A stretch of 64,000 bases of DNA from Bacillus sp. OK048. GTDB lineage: Bacteria; Bacillota; Bacilli; Bacillales; Cytobacillaceae. This document shows, piece by piece, positions 27,374-36,458 of this stretch. The stretch is from NCBI RefSeq assembly GCF_900103525.1, contig NZ_FNHN01000015.1, forward strand, positions 59,549 to 123,548, written 5' to 3'. The notes beneath the pieces are model-generated. The model searched no databases. It saw only the letters and a list, made by a program, of their open reading frames with translations, and had not been told where the DNA came from. Both the position numbers and the translations under genes were made by a program. Each line of letters begins with the position of its first letter. The stretch's first letter is position 1.

Positions 27374-27871
27374 TTAGTGGCCACCTCCTTTAACATTATG
27401 TCTCCTCGTATCAATACCAATCAATTGTAAGAAAGCGTAAATAATCATCATAAAACCTGTAATCGGCATGACAGCATATGCCCAGGCGTTGGATAATTTT
27501 GTTGCCGGCAGTGTTGAATCGATCATTAATACCGTAAAATCCCAACCATATTTTATTAGGTACACCGCAAAAGCCATGGAACCAAGTGCAACCACTTTAT
27601 CAAGGACACGAATTGCTGCCGGAGGCAGTTTTGCGGTAAAAGATTCAATGGCTAAATGCAGTTTTTCTCGAACGCCAATGGCAATTCCCATAAACGAAAA
27701 CCAGCATAACAATAAAAGAGTAACTTCTTCTGACCAAAATAAAACAAAATTAAACAATTTCCGAGTAAAAACTTGAAGCGTTACAATAATAATCATGATT
27801 ACAAGCGAGCCAAGCGCCACTTTTTCAAAAAGACTATCCAAAAATAGAAATCCCCGTTTAAGCCCATTCAT
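27374..27871 (-). CDS. TRAP transporter small permease subunit (DctQ)
   Basis: 165 residues, four TM helices, with the family motif FWSEEVTLLLLCWFSFMGIAIGVREKLHL (about 42-70; the E-E-V and G-x-x-x-x-x-x-x-H positions are conserved). It is the first gene of the cluster; two cre-like boxes lie 40-80 nt upstream. Confidence 0.92.
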   Translation of the reverse strand: MNGLKRGFLFLDSLFEKVALGSLVIMIIIVTLQVFTRKLFNFVLFWSEEVTLLLLCWFSFMGIAIGVREKLHLAIESFTAKLPPAAIRVLDKVVALGSMAFAVYLIKYGWDFTVLMIDSTLPATKLSNAWAYAVMPITGFMMIIYAFLQLIGIDTRRHNVKGGGH

Positions 27872-27913
27872 AAATAGCTCCCCCTTCCTTCTTTGTGCTT
27901 ACCATTTAGAAAA

Positions 27914-27949
27914 TGAAAGTGCTTACTTAACTAATTGTAAATGCTTTCA
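27914..27949. promoter_or_regulatory. Two cre-like (CcpA) boxes upstream of the TRAP cluster
   Basis: TGAAAGTGCTTACT (27914-27927) and TGTAAATGCTTTCA (27936-27949) match the cre pattern TGWAANCGNTNWCA except that the central CG is TG in both. Position just upstream of dctQ fits carbon catabolite control of a sugar-acid importer. Confidence 0.5.
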
Positions 27950-28201
27950 TCGATTTAGGAAACCGTGCTAATTTTAGATTTTTTTATACTTTTTTTAGGT
28001 ATTTTCTAAATTTGTCGAAAAATCAATACTTTAACTGTATCAAGTTTGATTATTTTACTTTCTGGGCATTCACACATTTTTACTAACTTCATACGATATC
28101 TTAGGTAAACAGCCCAGATAAAAACTAACAAAAAGAAAATGGGCATAAACAAATTTCTGTGTTTGACTAGGATGTTCTAAACCCATTCTTTACTTTAAAT
28201 T

Positions 28202-28240
28202 AAAAGCCGTGGGCAGGTTTAACTTGCTCACGGCTTTTTT
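28202..28240. terminator. Intrinsic terminator
   Basis: AAAAGCCGTGGGCA/TGCTCACGGCTTTTTT. It lies between the TRAP cluster and the gene at 28370 on the minus strand; likely ends the latter. Confidence 0.75.
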
Positions 28241-28369
28241 GCCCTTGTGATGTCAGAGAGAAATGAGGAAAAGGAATGAAAATGAGTTTACAGACTTTTC
28301 TAAACTCGTAAAATGTCGACAATAGCCCTATCTGACACGCCTAGGACTATGCAACAGTTACCTGTGTAT

Positions 28370-28945
28370 TTAGAGAACTTCCCTTTTCTGAGCACTTTTA
28401 ATCAGCTTAATCTCTCCATTTTTAGGGATTAATTCACTGATGTTTTCAAATTTTTCTTCCCTTTTTGACTGGTTTAAGTCCGCCGCTACATATTCCTTAA
28501 AGGAGTAGCAAAAGAGTTTACGGGCCACTCTTCCTTTATCACGAATTAAGTTGAACCAACTTTGTCCAACATAAAAAGGATTCGTTAGTATTTTATCCAT
28601 AACATATGCTATACGGTCATCTTCTTCCCCTGGATTAAATCTTGTTTTAGTAGAAAGGGCCAAGATAAAATAGTTTTTAAACTTATCTAATTCTAGTAAT
28701 TGAAGATGGTACTTCTCACGCTGCATTTGATTAAAATCCCTTAGAACCGTTTTGATACTTTTCTCAATATCAATTTCAAATTTACTTGCATCTTTCCAGG
28801 TTGATAAACGGGAATCAAAAATGGACAATGTTAGTATATAATATCCAGCATACTTTTTGGGATCAAATACTTCATTATTAACTTGGCTTTCATCTTCCGG
28901 TATAACAACAAATTTTTTATAGTCAGCAAAGAAATTTTCAATCAT
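28370..28945 (-). CDS. Hypothetical protein, 191 residues
   Basis: Soluble, mixed alpha/beta, no signal or TM (MIENFFADYKKFVVIPEDES ... LIKSAQKREVL). Ribosome site AAGGGATAAG. I do not recognise the family. A short frame upstream (28938-29024) ends in an overlapping TGA/ATG, suggesting coupling to a preceding, now degraded gene. Confidence 0.55.
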   Translation of the reverse strand: MIENFFADYKKFVVIPEDESQVNNEVFDPKKYAGYYILTLSIFDSRLSTWKDASKFEIDIEKSIKTVLRDFNQMQREKYHLQLLELDKFKNYFILALSTKTRFNPGEEDDRIAYVMDKILTNPFYVGQSWFNLIRDKGRVARKLFCYSFKEYVAADLNQSKREEKFENISELIPKNGEIKLIKSAQKREVL

Positions 28946-29024
28946 ATCTTATCCCTTCTTCCATACCTTGATAAATTTGCTGAATAAAATGGCTTAATCT
29001 AAATCTATCTGCAGCTATTTTCAT
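28938..29024 (-). CDS. Possible 28-residue coupled ORF or remnant
   Basis: MKIAADRFRLSHFIQQIYQG then MEEGIRYD; its TGA overlaps the ATG of 28370-28945. No ribosome site is seen, and a second protein-like stretch (YFDRLREELRYKKDNE) lies just upstream in another frame. It may be the tail of a broken gene. Confidence 0.22.
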   Translation of the reverse strand: MKIAADRFRLSHFIQQIYQGMEEGIRYD

Positions 29025-29303
29025 TATGGAAAAACAACCAGGGTGATCTACTCATTATCTTTTTTATAGCGCAGTTCTTCTCGTAATCTGTCAAAATAAC
29101 TTCTATGGTCCATTGACTCGTAATTTGTATATAATATATTTCTTTATTCATGCTAAAAATCCTGCTAATTCTTTCAAAAATCCTTATCTTTCATGGTTTT
29201 TAATTAAAAAGTCCCATGAGAGAATTGGTAATTTGTCGTAACAGGTCTTTTGGCCGAGCTGGTTCCAATACACCGTCGGGATTATTGTAATAAAACAACA
29301 AAA

Positions 29304-29341
29304 AATAGAGTGCTAAAACCTTTGAAGTTTAGCACTCTATT
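29304..29341. terminator. Intrinsic terminator/hairpin
   Basis: Perfect arms AATAGAGTGCTAAA and TTTAGCACTCTATT with a 10-nt loop. Confidence 0.65.
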
Positions 29342-29370
29342 ATTAATGTTATGTTATTTTCTTCTCAAAA

Positions 29371-29579
29371 ATTGAACTACTTATGTTTCAAGAGTCTGAT
29401 CAAAAATTGTTTCTATGCCAAAATCCCCTCAATTTTTTCAATAACTTCACCCGTAAGTTCAATTACAATGGCTTTGACATTTTCTTCTACTTTCCTCCAT
29501 ATTTTTTTAATACATTCATTGTTTTCATTATAATTCACTTATATCTTTTCGACTAACCAAAAATTTTTATTACAATAAG
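29371..29579 (-). pseudogene. Chimeric remnant: aldo/keto reductase 3' end joined to rraB upstream region
   Basis: 29371-29491 is about 93% identical to 39076-39196 (last 25 codons and downstream of the aldo/keto reductase). 29492-29579 is nearly identical to 45850-45926 (ribosome site and upstream region of the RraB-like gene). No intact gene results. Confidence 0.75.
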
Positions 29580-29633
29580 GAATACAATCAATTACTAGGC
29601 TACATTCTTACTAATTTGCCTAGAAAAAACAAA

Positions 29634-29662
29634 AAAACTAACCGGAAATTTCCGATTAGTTT
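29634..29662 (-). terminator. Intrinsic terminator of the ger operon
   Basis: On the minus strand: AAACTAATCGGAAATTTCCGGTTAGTTT (about 28 nt; stem AACTAA..GGAAA/TTTCC..TTAGTT) followed by T7. Confidence 0.65.
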
Positions 29663-29782
29663 CTTACTTAATAACCCACATTAAAATTGATTGATTTCCA
29701 CGTTCAATTTTAGTTTCACCTTGTAATTTACTTAAAGCCTGTAGAGGTTTTTACACCTAACACATCTCCCCCCGGATAAAAC

Positions 29783-30883
29783 TTACTGCAAGAACGATTT
29801 CGGTCTTTTCCGACGTATGACCGCAACACATAGGAGTAAAATGGGAATGATCAGCTGAACGGTTAAGAAATAAAAAGGCACAGTTGTACCCATTCCTCGA
29901 ATCATGTCCTCAAATGAAGGGATGGACCAGGCCGAAAAGAGAATAATTAAAAAACCAATTGGTAACACAATTGGTTTATAACTTGGCAATTTCAGCCATT
30001 GTGACGTACCAAGAACAAGCATATAAAAAAAGGCGGATAGCTGGATGAAGCCGCCAAGAACCCAAACTGCGATGATGATGGACTCAATATGTTCAAAGAA
30101 AGATCCGATACTAACATATCTTGCTGCCTCAAACACTGGAAATTGTATATTGATAATAATGTCCCCAAATAAAAATAGGTTCCCAAGGTTCATAAAGACC
30201 ATCGTTAAAACACTCGCAATGACTGAAAACATTCCCCATTTCATCACCTTTTGTTGATTCGTTACTAACGGCAGTAGAAGCGACATCAATGAAAATTGAC
30301 TTAACCAGGCGTGTGGTGCCAGTGACCCTTTAATCGAGGGCATTACTCCATCTGACAGAATCGGCAGCATATTTTTCACATTCAAATCAGGAATAAGAAA
30401 GAAATAAATCAATCCATAGAACGTTAAAGCAATCGGCAAAAAAAGCACAGCACATCGTCCAATCGTTTGAATGCCCCCATGGACAGCAACGGCGCAAGAT
30501 ATGGCAATACTTCCGGTCACAAAAAGCATAGGTGTTTTATACAAAAAAGCACTTTCGACAAACTCACCGTACTCTCTAAATGCAATGGCTGTATCATGTA
30601 AAATAAAAAATAGGTAAATGAACGCGATTATCTTTCCAATGGCCCGGCCAAGTATAAGTTCACAATATTCGATTAGAGTTTTCCCTGGAAAAAACCTAGA
30701 GAGTATGACAATAATAACGACGATCAGAAAGCCGCTCAAAGAACCCCATATGGGAGACAGCCACAAATCACGCTTGGCATGCTGTGCTGTGACATATGGA
30801 ATATAAAGAATCGCTGTTGCGGTAACTGTTGCATACATAATGAGGGCAAGCTCCAAACCAGAAATTCTACCTTTTTCAATCAT
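29783..30883 (-). CDS. Spore germination permease-like protein, GerB subunit
   Basis: 366 residues, about 10 TM helices, GerAB/GerKB (spore-permease, APC-like) family. It starts MIEKGRISGLELALIMYATV after AAGGAAGG. In the spore inner membrane the B subunit binds the germinant (amino acid or sugar) together with A and C. The order here is A-C-small-B, so it is the last gene of the operon and is followed by a terminator. The germinant cannot be read from sequence. Confidence 0.92.
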   Translation of the reverse strand: MIEKGRISGLELALIMYATVTATAILYIPYVTAQHAKRDLWLSPIWGSLSGFLIVVIIVILSRFFPGKTLIEYCELILGRAIGKIIAFIYLFFILHDTAIAFREYGEFVESAFLYKTPMLFVTGSIAISCAVAVHGGIQTIGRCAVLFLPIALTFYGLIYFFLIPDLNVKNMLPILSDGVMPSIKGSLAPHAWLSQFSLMSLLLPLVTNQQKVMKWGMFSVIASVLTMVFMNLGNLFLFGDIIINIQFPVFEAARYVSIGSFFEHIESIIIAVWVLGGFIQLSAFFYMLVLGTSQWLKLPSYKPIVLPIGFLIILFSAWSIPSFEDMIRGMGTTVPFYFLTVQLIIPILLLCVAVIRRKRPKSFLQ

Positions 30884-30915
30884 GTTTGTTCCTTCCTTTA
30901 CTAACAGGAGTTTCT

Positions 30916-31137
30916 TTACCAAAACGGCTTAAATGACTGATAGATGAAATCGACCATTTGCCCAGGGCCCGACATTTCTGGAAACATCACAAGTAAAACA
31001 GCAAGGATCCAATTCACCATCATGATCGAAAAAAATGCCATCTTTACCCTTTTGCCACTTCTCTTCAATCCCGGCCCCTGGATCAAAAAAATAAACACCA
31101 ATATAACCGTTATCCCTAAGATTCCAACAACCTTCAT
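30916..31137 (-). CDS. Small two-TM protein of the ger operon (D-type subunit)
   Basis: 73 residues, TM helices at about 3-20 and 36-55 with a basic loop between (GLKRSGKRVK). Its start overlaps the gerC stop by 4 nt. Small 2TM proteins encoded within ger operons are known in Bacillus as modulators of germinant receptors; this assignment is by size, topology and position. Confidence 0.75.
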   Translation of the reverse strand: MKVVGILGITVILVFIFLIQGPGLKRSGKRVKMAFFSIMMVNWILAVLLVMFPEMSGPGQMVDFIYQSFKPFW

Positions 31138-32327
31138 CGCTCGACACCTCGCTTAGGTTTTCCATCTGCTAAACCGGTTCTTTGGATATTCACCTTCGTT
31201 TCAAAAGAAACGGCTACATCCGGAAAAACTTCATTCCACTGGTCTTTTTTTTGTTTCCATATTTGTGGATATTTTTTCTCGAATTCATCCGCAAAGCCGA
31301 AAATATCAGCATGTAACTTTTTCTGTACTTCCGTAAAAACGAACCGTTCCCTTTGTTCAATTTCATATTCAACCTTTTGCTCAACTTTTTTTATGACGTT
31401 TGGATCGAATAAGTTGAATTTTGTCGTATTTTGAATGACTTCTAGATCTGCGTTTGTTTTGATGTGCATGCCCCATTTGCCGTTTTTAATGGAAGGAATC
31501 AATTCATTATGACTCCTTAACAGATTTAAGGAGATATAGCCTGTTTCATCTTTAAACGAAATCGTAAACACCCCGGATTTAATCTCATTTCTTGGCCAAA
31601 GAATTCCCCTTGTTTCTTTATCACTTAATCTTCCTACCATTTTTCCATCCTTAAAAATCGCTGCTCCGTTAATGGTTGGAATCGCCTTTTTTTTATCCAT
31701 ATGTGTTGGGGATAGGTTTTCCACCCATGGCAATACGGCTGCAATAGATTCACCAGATAGCATTTGCAATAAATCCTTCACCGTTATTTTTACCCCAATA
31801 TTTGTTTTAACTATTTTACGAAGTTGTTGTGAGGCGTCTTTTTCTAATTCCGGCATGGCCTTCAAAACAGTCTTTGCCTTTCCCCTCGAAACAAATACAT
31901 CGGCATGTATCCGAGGTTCCGAATGCCGCATCCAAAAATCAATTTGTTCGCTTATTCCTTTCTTGGCTAATTTATCCCCAATAAGGAGCACTTCATTTTG
32001 CCCCCAAAAAATCTTCCTGGTAAGTGCTTCCTGAAGCCGTGCCATCGCATCCGCAACGGTTTCTCCCTCAGCTGATCTCACAAAGGATTGGCCGCTGCTA
32101 TTACCACCTGACATCCCAGATCCTTGTCCACTTTGCTGGGATTGTGGTATATAGATAAGGACTGAGAGTTCGATATTATTATTTTTCCCTTTATCCATAC
32201 CTGCCGCGAGAATAAAAGCTAAGTCATTTATTTCGGTTCGATCCCAACATCCTGTAAGGACGATCAAGGTTAGGCAAATCAAAAGGAATAAAGTGAAAGT
32301 CCTCTTTATAGATCGAATCTTACACAT
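31134..32327 (-). CDS. Germinant receptor lipoprotein, GerC subunit
   Basis: 397 residues. Signal peptide with lipobox IVLTGC then WDRTEINDLAFILAAGMDK, the classic GerAC/GerKC opening. Ends ...LADGKPKRGVER. It is diacylglyceryl-anchored on the outer face of the spore inner membrane. ATG 32327 overlaps the gerA stop (TGATG). Confidence 0.93.
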   Translation of the reverse strand: MCKIRSIKRTFTLFLLICLTLIVLTGCWDRTEINDLAFILAAGMDKGKNNNIELSVLIYIPQSQQSGQGSGMSGGNSSGQSFVRSAEGETVADAMARLQEALTRKIFWGQNEVLLIGDKLAKKGISEQIDFWMRHSEPRIHADVFVSRGKAKTVLKAMPELEKDASQQLRKIVKTNIGVKITVKDLLQMLSGESIAAVLPWVENLSPTHMDKKKAIPTINGAAIFKDGKMVGRLSDKETRGILWPRNEIKSGVFTISFKDETGYISLNLLRSHNELIPSIKNGKWGMHIKTNADLEVIQNTTKFNLFDPNVIKKVEQKVEYEIEQRERFVFTEVQKKLHADIFGFADEFEKKYPQIWKQKKDQWNEVFPDVAVSFETKVNIQRTGLADGKPKRGVER

Positions 32328-33904
32328 CAACTTCCACCATCACCTTTGCTTGGACTGGGCCTTTGATTCTCGGCTTCACGTCTTAGGTTACTAGTATCTT
32401 TTGAATAAAAATCAGGACGTGTATCCATGGCCCACCACGGGGCACGAACCAAGACATCCTTTAAATTACTAAGCTTTAGTACGGCTGCCGGATTGAGATA
32501 GGGTACACCAAAGGAGTTAAGTGTACACAGGTGCGCAACAATGGTAGTAATTCCAAGCATGACGCCCAATAGTCCCAACATTCCGGATAAAATCATGATC
32601 GGAAAGCGGAGTAGTCGAATCGAGATGCCGGCCGCATATCTTGGCATTAGAAATGAGGCAATACCTGTAATGGCGACCACCATAACCATCGGTGATGAAA
32701 CCAATCCCGCCGCCGTCGCTGCTTGTCCGATCACGAGGGCACCGACAATACTAACAGCAGCTCCAACTTGTTTTGGTAGTCTCACACCTGCTTCTCTTAG
32801 TGCCTCAAAAGTGATTTCCATCATAAAGGCCTCAACCAAAGCTGGAAAGGGAATTTGTTCACGACTTTGGGCAATCGTTAAAAGCAGTGAGGTTGGAAGC
32901 ATTTCTTGATGAAATGTTAAAATCGCCACATACGCTGATGGTGCAAGCAAAGCGATAAAAAAGAATAGATAGCGCAGCCAACGGATCAATGTGCTGACGT
33001 AAAATGGATTATAGTAATCCTCAGGTGCCTGTAATAAACTTGTAAACGTACAGGGAGCAATAAGGCTAAAAGGGGTGCCGTCAATCAAAATGATCACACG
33101 GCCTTCTAATAAACAGGCCGCAGCGACATCCGGACGTTCTGTGTTTAATACCTGCGGGAAAGGAGAAAATGGGCTATCTTGAATCATTTCCTCAATATAG
33201 CCACTTTCTAAAATACCATCCATCTTAATTCGCTTTAGTCGATGAGTAACCTCATCCACTAAAGCGGTATCGGCTACTCCTTCGATATACGCCACGATGA
33301 CTTGCGTTTCAGTGTAATCACCAATATTGATTGGTTTCATTTTTAATAATGGATGACGAATTTTCCTGCGTAAAAGGGAGGTGTTCACTCGTAATGTTTC
33401 AACAAAGCCTTCCCTGGGACCGCGAATGACGGATTCCGCGTCAGGTTCCTTAATACTGCGTTTTTCCCACTTCGGCAGGCCCACCGAAATTCCCTTTGCT
33501 TGTTCTTCAATTAAAATGATGGGGTTGCCCATGGAAATCTGTTTGAAAATATCAGGTATCGTGTAGATTTCCTTGATATCTGATACCGATATTTCCTTTT
33601 TCGCTCGCTCAAATATCGGACCGTTTTCCGGGCTTTTCAGCTGGATAAGCGGCATAAGCACGTGCTGGTCGACTTCTTCGGTATTTGACAGGCCATCTAT
33701 GTAAAGAAGAACAGCATTGATCTCGTTGCCAATACTAAAGTCACGAAATACCACGTCGGAGCAATCTTTATAGGCAGATTTCAGTATGTCTATATTTTTA
33801 TTTAATCTTGGATTTAGAGGAATTTCCGGCATTGAATTCAACGATTCATTCAATTGTATATTTGGAATATCCCCCCCTTTTTTCCTAAACCCCATATATT
33901 TCAT
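32327..33904 (-). CDS. Germinant receptor, GerA subunit
   Basis: 525 residues of the GerAA/GerKA/SpoVAF family: two soluble N-terminal domains (about 1-280; YIDGLSNTEEVDQHVLMPLI, GPREGFVETLRVNTSLLRRK) and 5-6 TM helices (about 290-480). The N-terminal domain binds or transmits germinant and the TM part oligomerises as an ion channel in the spore membrane. It is the first gene of the operon; ATG 33904 follows AAGGGG. Intact length. Confidence 0.93.
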   Translation of the reverse strand: MKYMGFRKKGGDIPNIQLNESLNSMPEIPLNPRLNKNIDILKSAYKDCSDVVFRDFSIGNEINAVLLYIDGLSNTEEVDQHVLMPLIQLKSPENGPIFERAKKEISVSDIKEIYTIPDIFKQISMGNPIILIEEQAKGISVGLPKWEKRSIKEPDAESVIRGPREGFVETLRVNTSLLRRKIRHPLLKMKPINIGDYTETQVIVAYIEGVADTALVDEVTHRLKRIKMDGILESGYIEEMIQDSPFSPFPQVLNTERPDVAAACLLEGRVIILIDGTPFSLIAPCTFTSLLQAPEDYYNPFYVSTLIRWLRYLFFFIALLAPSAYVAILTFHQEMLPTSLLLTIAQSREQIPFPALVEAFMMEITFEALREAGVRLPKQVGAAVSIVGALVIGQAATAAGLVSSPMVMVVAITGIASFLMPRYAAGISIRLLRFPIMILSGMLGLLGVMLGITTIVAHLCTLNSFGVPYLNPAAVLKLSNLKDVLVRAPWWAMDTRPDFYSKDTSNLRREAENQRPSPSKGDGGS

Positions 33905-33998
33905 CACTGGACCCCTTGAAATGTGTTAAACATATTCTTTGTAAATTCTGTAAAAATAATGCTACTCTTTTCAAAGTAATTAAGGCCTTACAGAAATT

Positions 33999-34022
33999 GG
34001 AGACCATGGGGACGGTTCGAAG
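33999..34022 (+). repeat. Dispersed short repeat with GGGGACGGTTC core
   Basis: GAGACCATGGGGACGGTTCG, upstream of the ger operon. Confidence 0.45.
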
Positions 34023-34050
34023 CCACTGAAAAAGACCATCTAATGAGAAA

Positions 34051-34091
34051 AAGAAGCTAACCATCTACAATATGTAGATGGTTAGCTTCTT
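34051..34091. terminator. Strong hairpin, terminator-like
   Basis: Perfect 19-bp arms beginning AAGAAGCTAACCATCTACA with a 3-nt loop. Confidence 0.65.
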
Positions 34092-34119
34092 ACTATTGTC
34101 TGCACATAAGATATTAGGA

Positions 34120-34330
34120 TTCATAGGCGGAGAATTTCCGGCTATTGTGTGTAGTGGAGGCTTTAGAAGCAAATATAAACGGAGATTTTCCGCTTAGCTG
34201 CTCTAAATAAGACAAAATCCTTCGGTTTGGAACGTATAACCGGAAAAACTCCCCTTATTTTATGGGAAATATGAGTATTTCCCAAAATAAACGGAATTTC
34301 TCCGCTTATTTTTCAAACTGAGTGTAATCA
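34120..34330. repeat. Dispersed ~210-bp repeat with four CGGAGA..TTTCCG units, copy 1
   Basis: About 85% identical to 41535-41745. It contains short near-palindromes such as CGGAGAATTTCCGGCT, CGGAGATTTTCCGCTTA, CCGGAAAAACTCCCCTTA and CGGAATTTCTCCGCTTA, with a constant block ATTTTATGGGAAATATG-like between the last two. No reading frame is conserved. Confidence 0.75.
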
Positions 34331-34359
34331 ACATTCAGTTTGAAAAATAAGACCAGCTA

Positions 34360-34851
34360 TTATGATAATTCTTTCATATACCATACATCCATTACGTTAT
34401 GTTCTGAACCATCTAGCGCTCTATCAAGTTGCTGGAAACCTAATTTGCTATAAAGGAGATTGGCAGTTTGGAGAATCTTCACGGTTTCTAAGTAACAGTG
34501 TGTATAATGTTCCTTGGCAAAGTCGAGTGCTACTTTCATGAGTTCCTTCGACAAACCCATACCTTGGACTTCAGGTGTAAGATATAGCTATTGCAACTCA
34601 CAAAACCCCGTCTGCTGACCAAATGGTGCAATCCCCACACCACCTACCACTTCATCTCGTTCATTCACCACAACCCAATACTTTGCATTTTATTGTTCCG
34701 TGTAAAATTGTGCTAGATTGCTTAGTTGGGGATCAAAATAGGCAGTTCCTGGAATGTCTAACTTAAAAGATACTAATGAGCGTTTGATAATTTGCTCCAT
34801 TCTTTGATTGTCCCTCTCCTCTATTTCACGAACCCGTATTGTTTTCTTCAT
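34360..34851 (-). pseudogene. GNAT acetyltransferase with two in-frame stops
   Basis: The frame from ATG 34851 (MKKTIRVREIEERDNQRMEQ) runs to 34360 without a frameshift but is broken by TAA at 34692-34690 and TAG at 34590-34588. The rest is a typical GNAT: VVVNERDEVVGGVGIAPFG, LTPEVQGMGLSKELMKVALD (acetyl-CoA loop) and LYSKLGFQQLD. The C-terminal part after the second stop could still be translated from an internal ATG as 66 residues but lacks half the fold. Confidence 0.85.
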
Positions 34852-34957
34852 CCTCCAAATCTATGTACTTTTTTTTATTATAATATGGGAGATGCATATA
34901 CTTGAAAAGTTTTTCGTAAAACTGTTAAGATTTCCCTTATATCCGCTCCTCCCATAG

Positions 34958-35008
34958 AAAAAAGTGCCAGGTACCAACCAAATTTGGAAGGTGCTTGACA
35001 CTCTTATT
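34958..35008. repeat. Dispersed hairpin repeat, GTGCCAGGTACC variant
   Basis: AAAAAAGTGCCAGGTACC pairs with GGTGCTTGACACTCTT around a short loop. Same family ends as 13021 and 21233. Confidence 0.5.
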
Positions 35009-35049
35009 GGTATAAGCTTTGATAAATAATAAGTTGAAACATGACCTTA

Positions 35050-35340
35050 AATCAAGGATTCTAGTCGGGATCCTTAGTAACTTTAAAATAAGTAGGTACA
35101 CTCATAAAGCCCCTTACGGCTATTAAATCTTTATTTCCTTTCACCGCAAAAACTCTCTCCATCTCGTTCCCGGTCTTCCCGATCTGTTTACTTAGAGGAT
35201 AATCATCAATATAAAGGAATGGGTTTACTCATATTATAGAGTTTGAAAATTCCTTCAATAAAAGCTAGCTGCAAACCGCCAGTAATCATCCCACCCGCTA
35301 GCCAATCGCATAGAAATTTGGATGATTATTGTATGTAGTT
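35050..35340 (-). pseudogene. C-terminal gene remnant of unknown family, copy 1
   Basis: The minus strand reads NPFLYIDDYPLNKQIGKTGN, then MERVFAVKGNKDLIAVRG and VPTYFKVTKDPD and a stop near 35055. Upstream (to 35340) another frame reads LAGGMITGGLQLAFIEGIFK. A second, further decayed copy is at 47143-47310. No intact relative is in the window, and I do not recognise the parent. Confidence 0.45.
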
Positions 35341-35379
35341 TTACCGATTAGTTATTGATATTTGTTGACTTTTTTTCAG

Positions 35380-35434
35380 AAAAAAGGTCAGACCCCAGCG
35401 CGCTAAAGCGTTAGCACGCCTGGGGGCTGACCCA
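35380..35434 (-). terminator. Terminator of the pspA-ydjGHI operon, made of a dispersed-repeat-like hairpin
   Basis: On the minus strand GGTCAGCCCCCAGGCGTGCT pairs with AGCGCGCTGGGGTCTGACC and is followed by T6. It lies 6 nt past the ydjI stop. Confidence 0.8.
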
Positions 35435-35439
35435 CTGGC

Positions 35440-36435
35440 CTAAATAAGTTTTTCCCCACAATTAGGGCAGAAGTTGGCTGCGCCGGTTTTTTCACCGCAA
35501 TTTGGGCAAAAGTTTGGCCTCTTTTGGCCACTCCCATTTGGTTGGACAGGAGGTTGTGTATTTTGCGGAGATGCAGGTTGATTTTGCGTCTCTTGATTCA
35601 TTTGATTCATCAATTTGCCCGCAATATTCATCCCCATCATCATTCCGGCCATATCGGATGCCGTTCCGCCTCCGCTCATTTTTCCAGAAGCCATGCCATC
35701 TGTGATCGAGATTTGCTGGTACCTGCCAACATCACTTACCATACCGTGTGAAGCATTTTTGGTGATCATGTCTTGTATCTCTTTTGGATAGCTGAAGCTC
35801 ATCACATTAAAACCCGTGATGGTGATACCGCTCTTGATCATCTGCATATCTAAATCCTCTTGAATTCCTTTTGAAATGTCGAAGGAGTTAGCCTGCAAAT
35901 TGTACATATCCTTTCCTTCCTGTGTAATCCATTTCATCAGGAGCTGATCAAGGATCGACGTGATGCGAATTTTGACATCCTCCACGAAATATTGGTCCTT
36001 CACTCCGGCAATTTGATCAATTAAAGCAATATAATCCTGTACTTTAAAATTAAAGGTTCCGTTCGCACGAATCGGCATGCCGCCAGGGAGTCCAAGGGTC
36101 GGGATATTAATCGCATTTTGCGTGCCCCATTTCACCACAAATTCTTTCGTATTCACAAACAGCACTTCTACGCGCATGCCGCTATTGAAGCCAAATTTGA
36201 ATCCCTTTAAGGTCGATAAGAAAGGAATGATCTGAGACTCGATATCGTACTCGCCATCATCACGAAACACCCCTTCAATTTTTCCATTGTTAAAAAAGAT
36301 CGCATCTTGACCAGGACGAATGATCAGTTTGCTCCCCTTTTTGATTTCACGATTGCTCCATTTATAGAAAATCATATCATCTCTAAATTCTTGCCATTCG
36401 ACTACATTTGCAAATTGATTTTTAAAAAAAGACAT
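35440..36435 (-). CDS. ydjI: YdjI-like SPFH-domain protein with C-terminal zinc ribbons
   Basis: 331 residues. SPFH/virion-core-like domain (about 1-230: MSFFKNQFANVVEWQEFRDD), a Gly/Met-rich stretch (about 245-275), a Gln/Pro linker and two C-terminal zinc-ribbon halves FCPNCGEKTG and FCPNCGEKLI. In B. subtilis the homologous pspA-ydjG-ydjH-ydjI operon responds to envelope stress, and YdjI is needed to bring PspA to the YdjGH complex. Same order here; intact. Confidence 0.88.
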   Translation of the reverse strand: MSFFKNQFANVVEWQEFRDDMIFYKWSNREIKKGSKLIIRPGQDAIFFNNGKIEGVFRDDGEYDIESQIIPFLSTLKGFKFGFNSGMRVEVLFVNTKEFVVKWGTQNAINIPTLGLPGGMPIRANGTFNFKVQDYIALIDQIAGVKDQYFVEDVKIRITSILDQLLMKWITQEGKDMYNLQANSFDISKGIQEDLDMQMIKSGITITGFNVMSFSYPKEIQDMITKNASHGMVSDVGRYQQISITDGMASGKMSGGGTASDMAGMMMGMNIAGKLMNQMNQETQNQPASPQNTQPPVQPNGSGQKRPNFCPNCGEKTGAANFCPNCGEKLI

Positions 36436-36458
36436 CGCTTAGCTGCTCCCTTCCTCTA

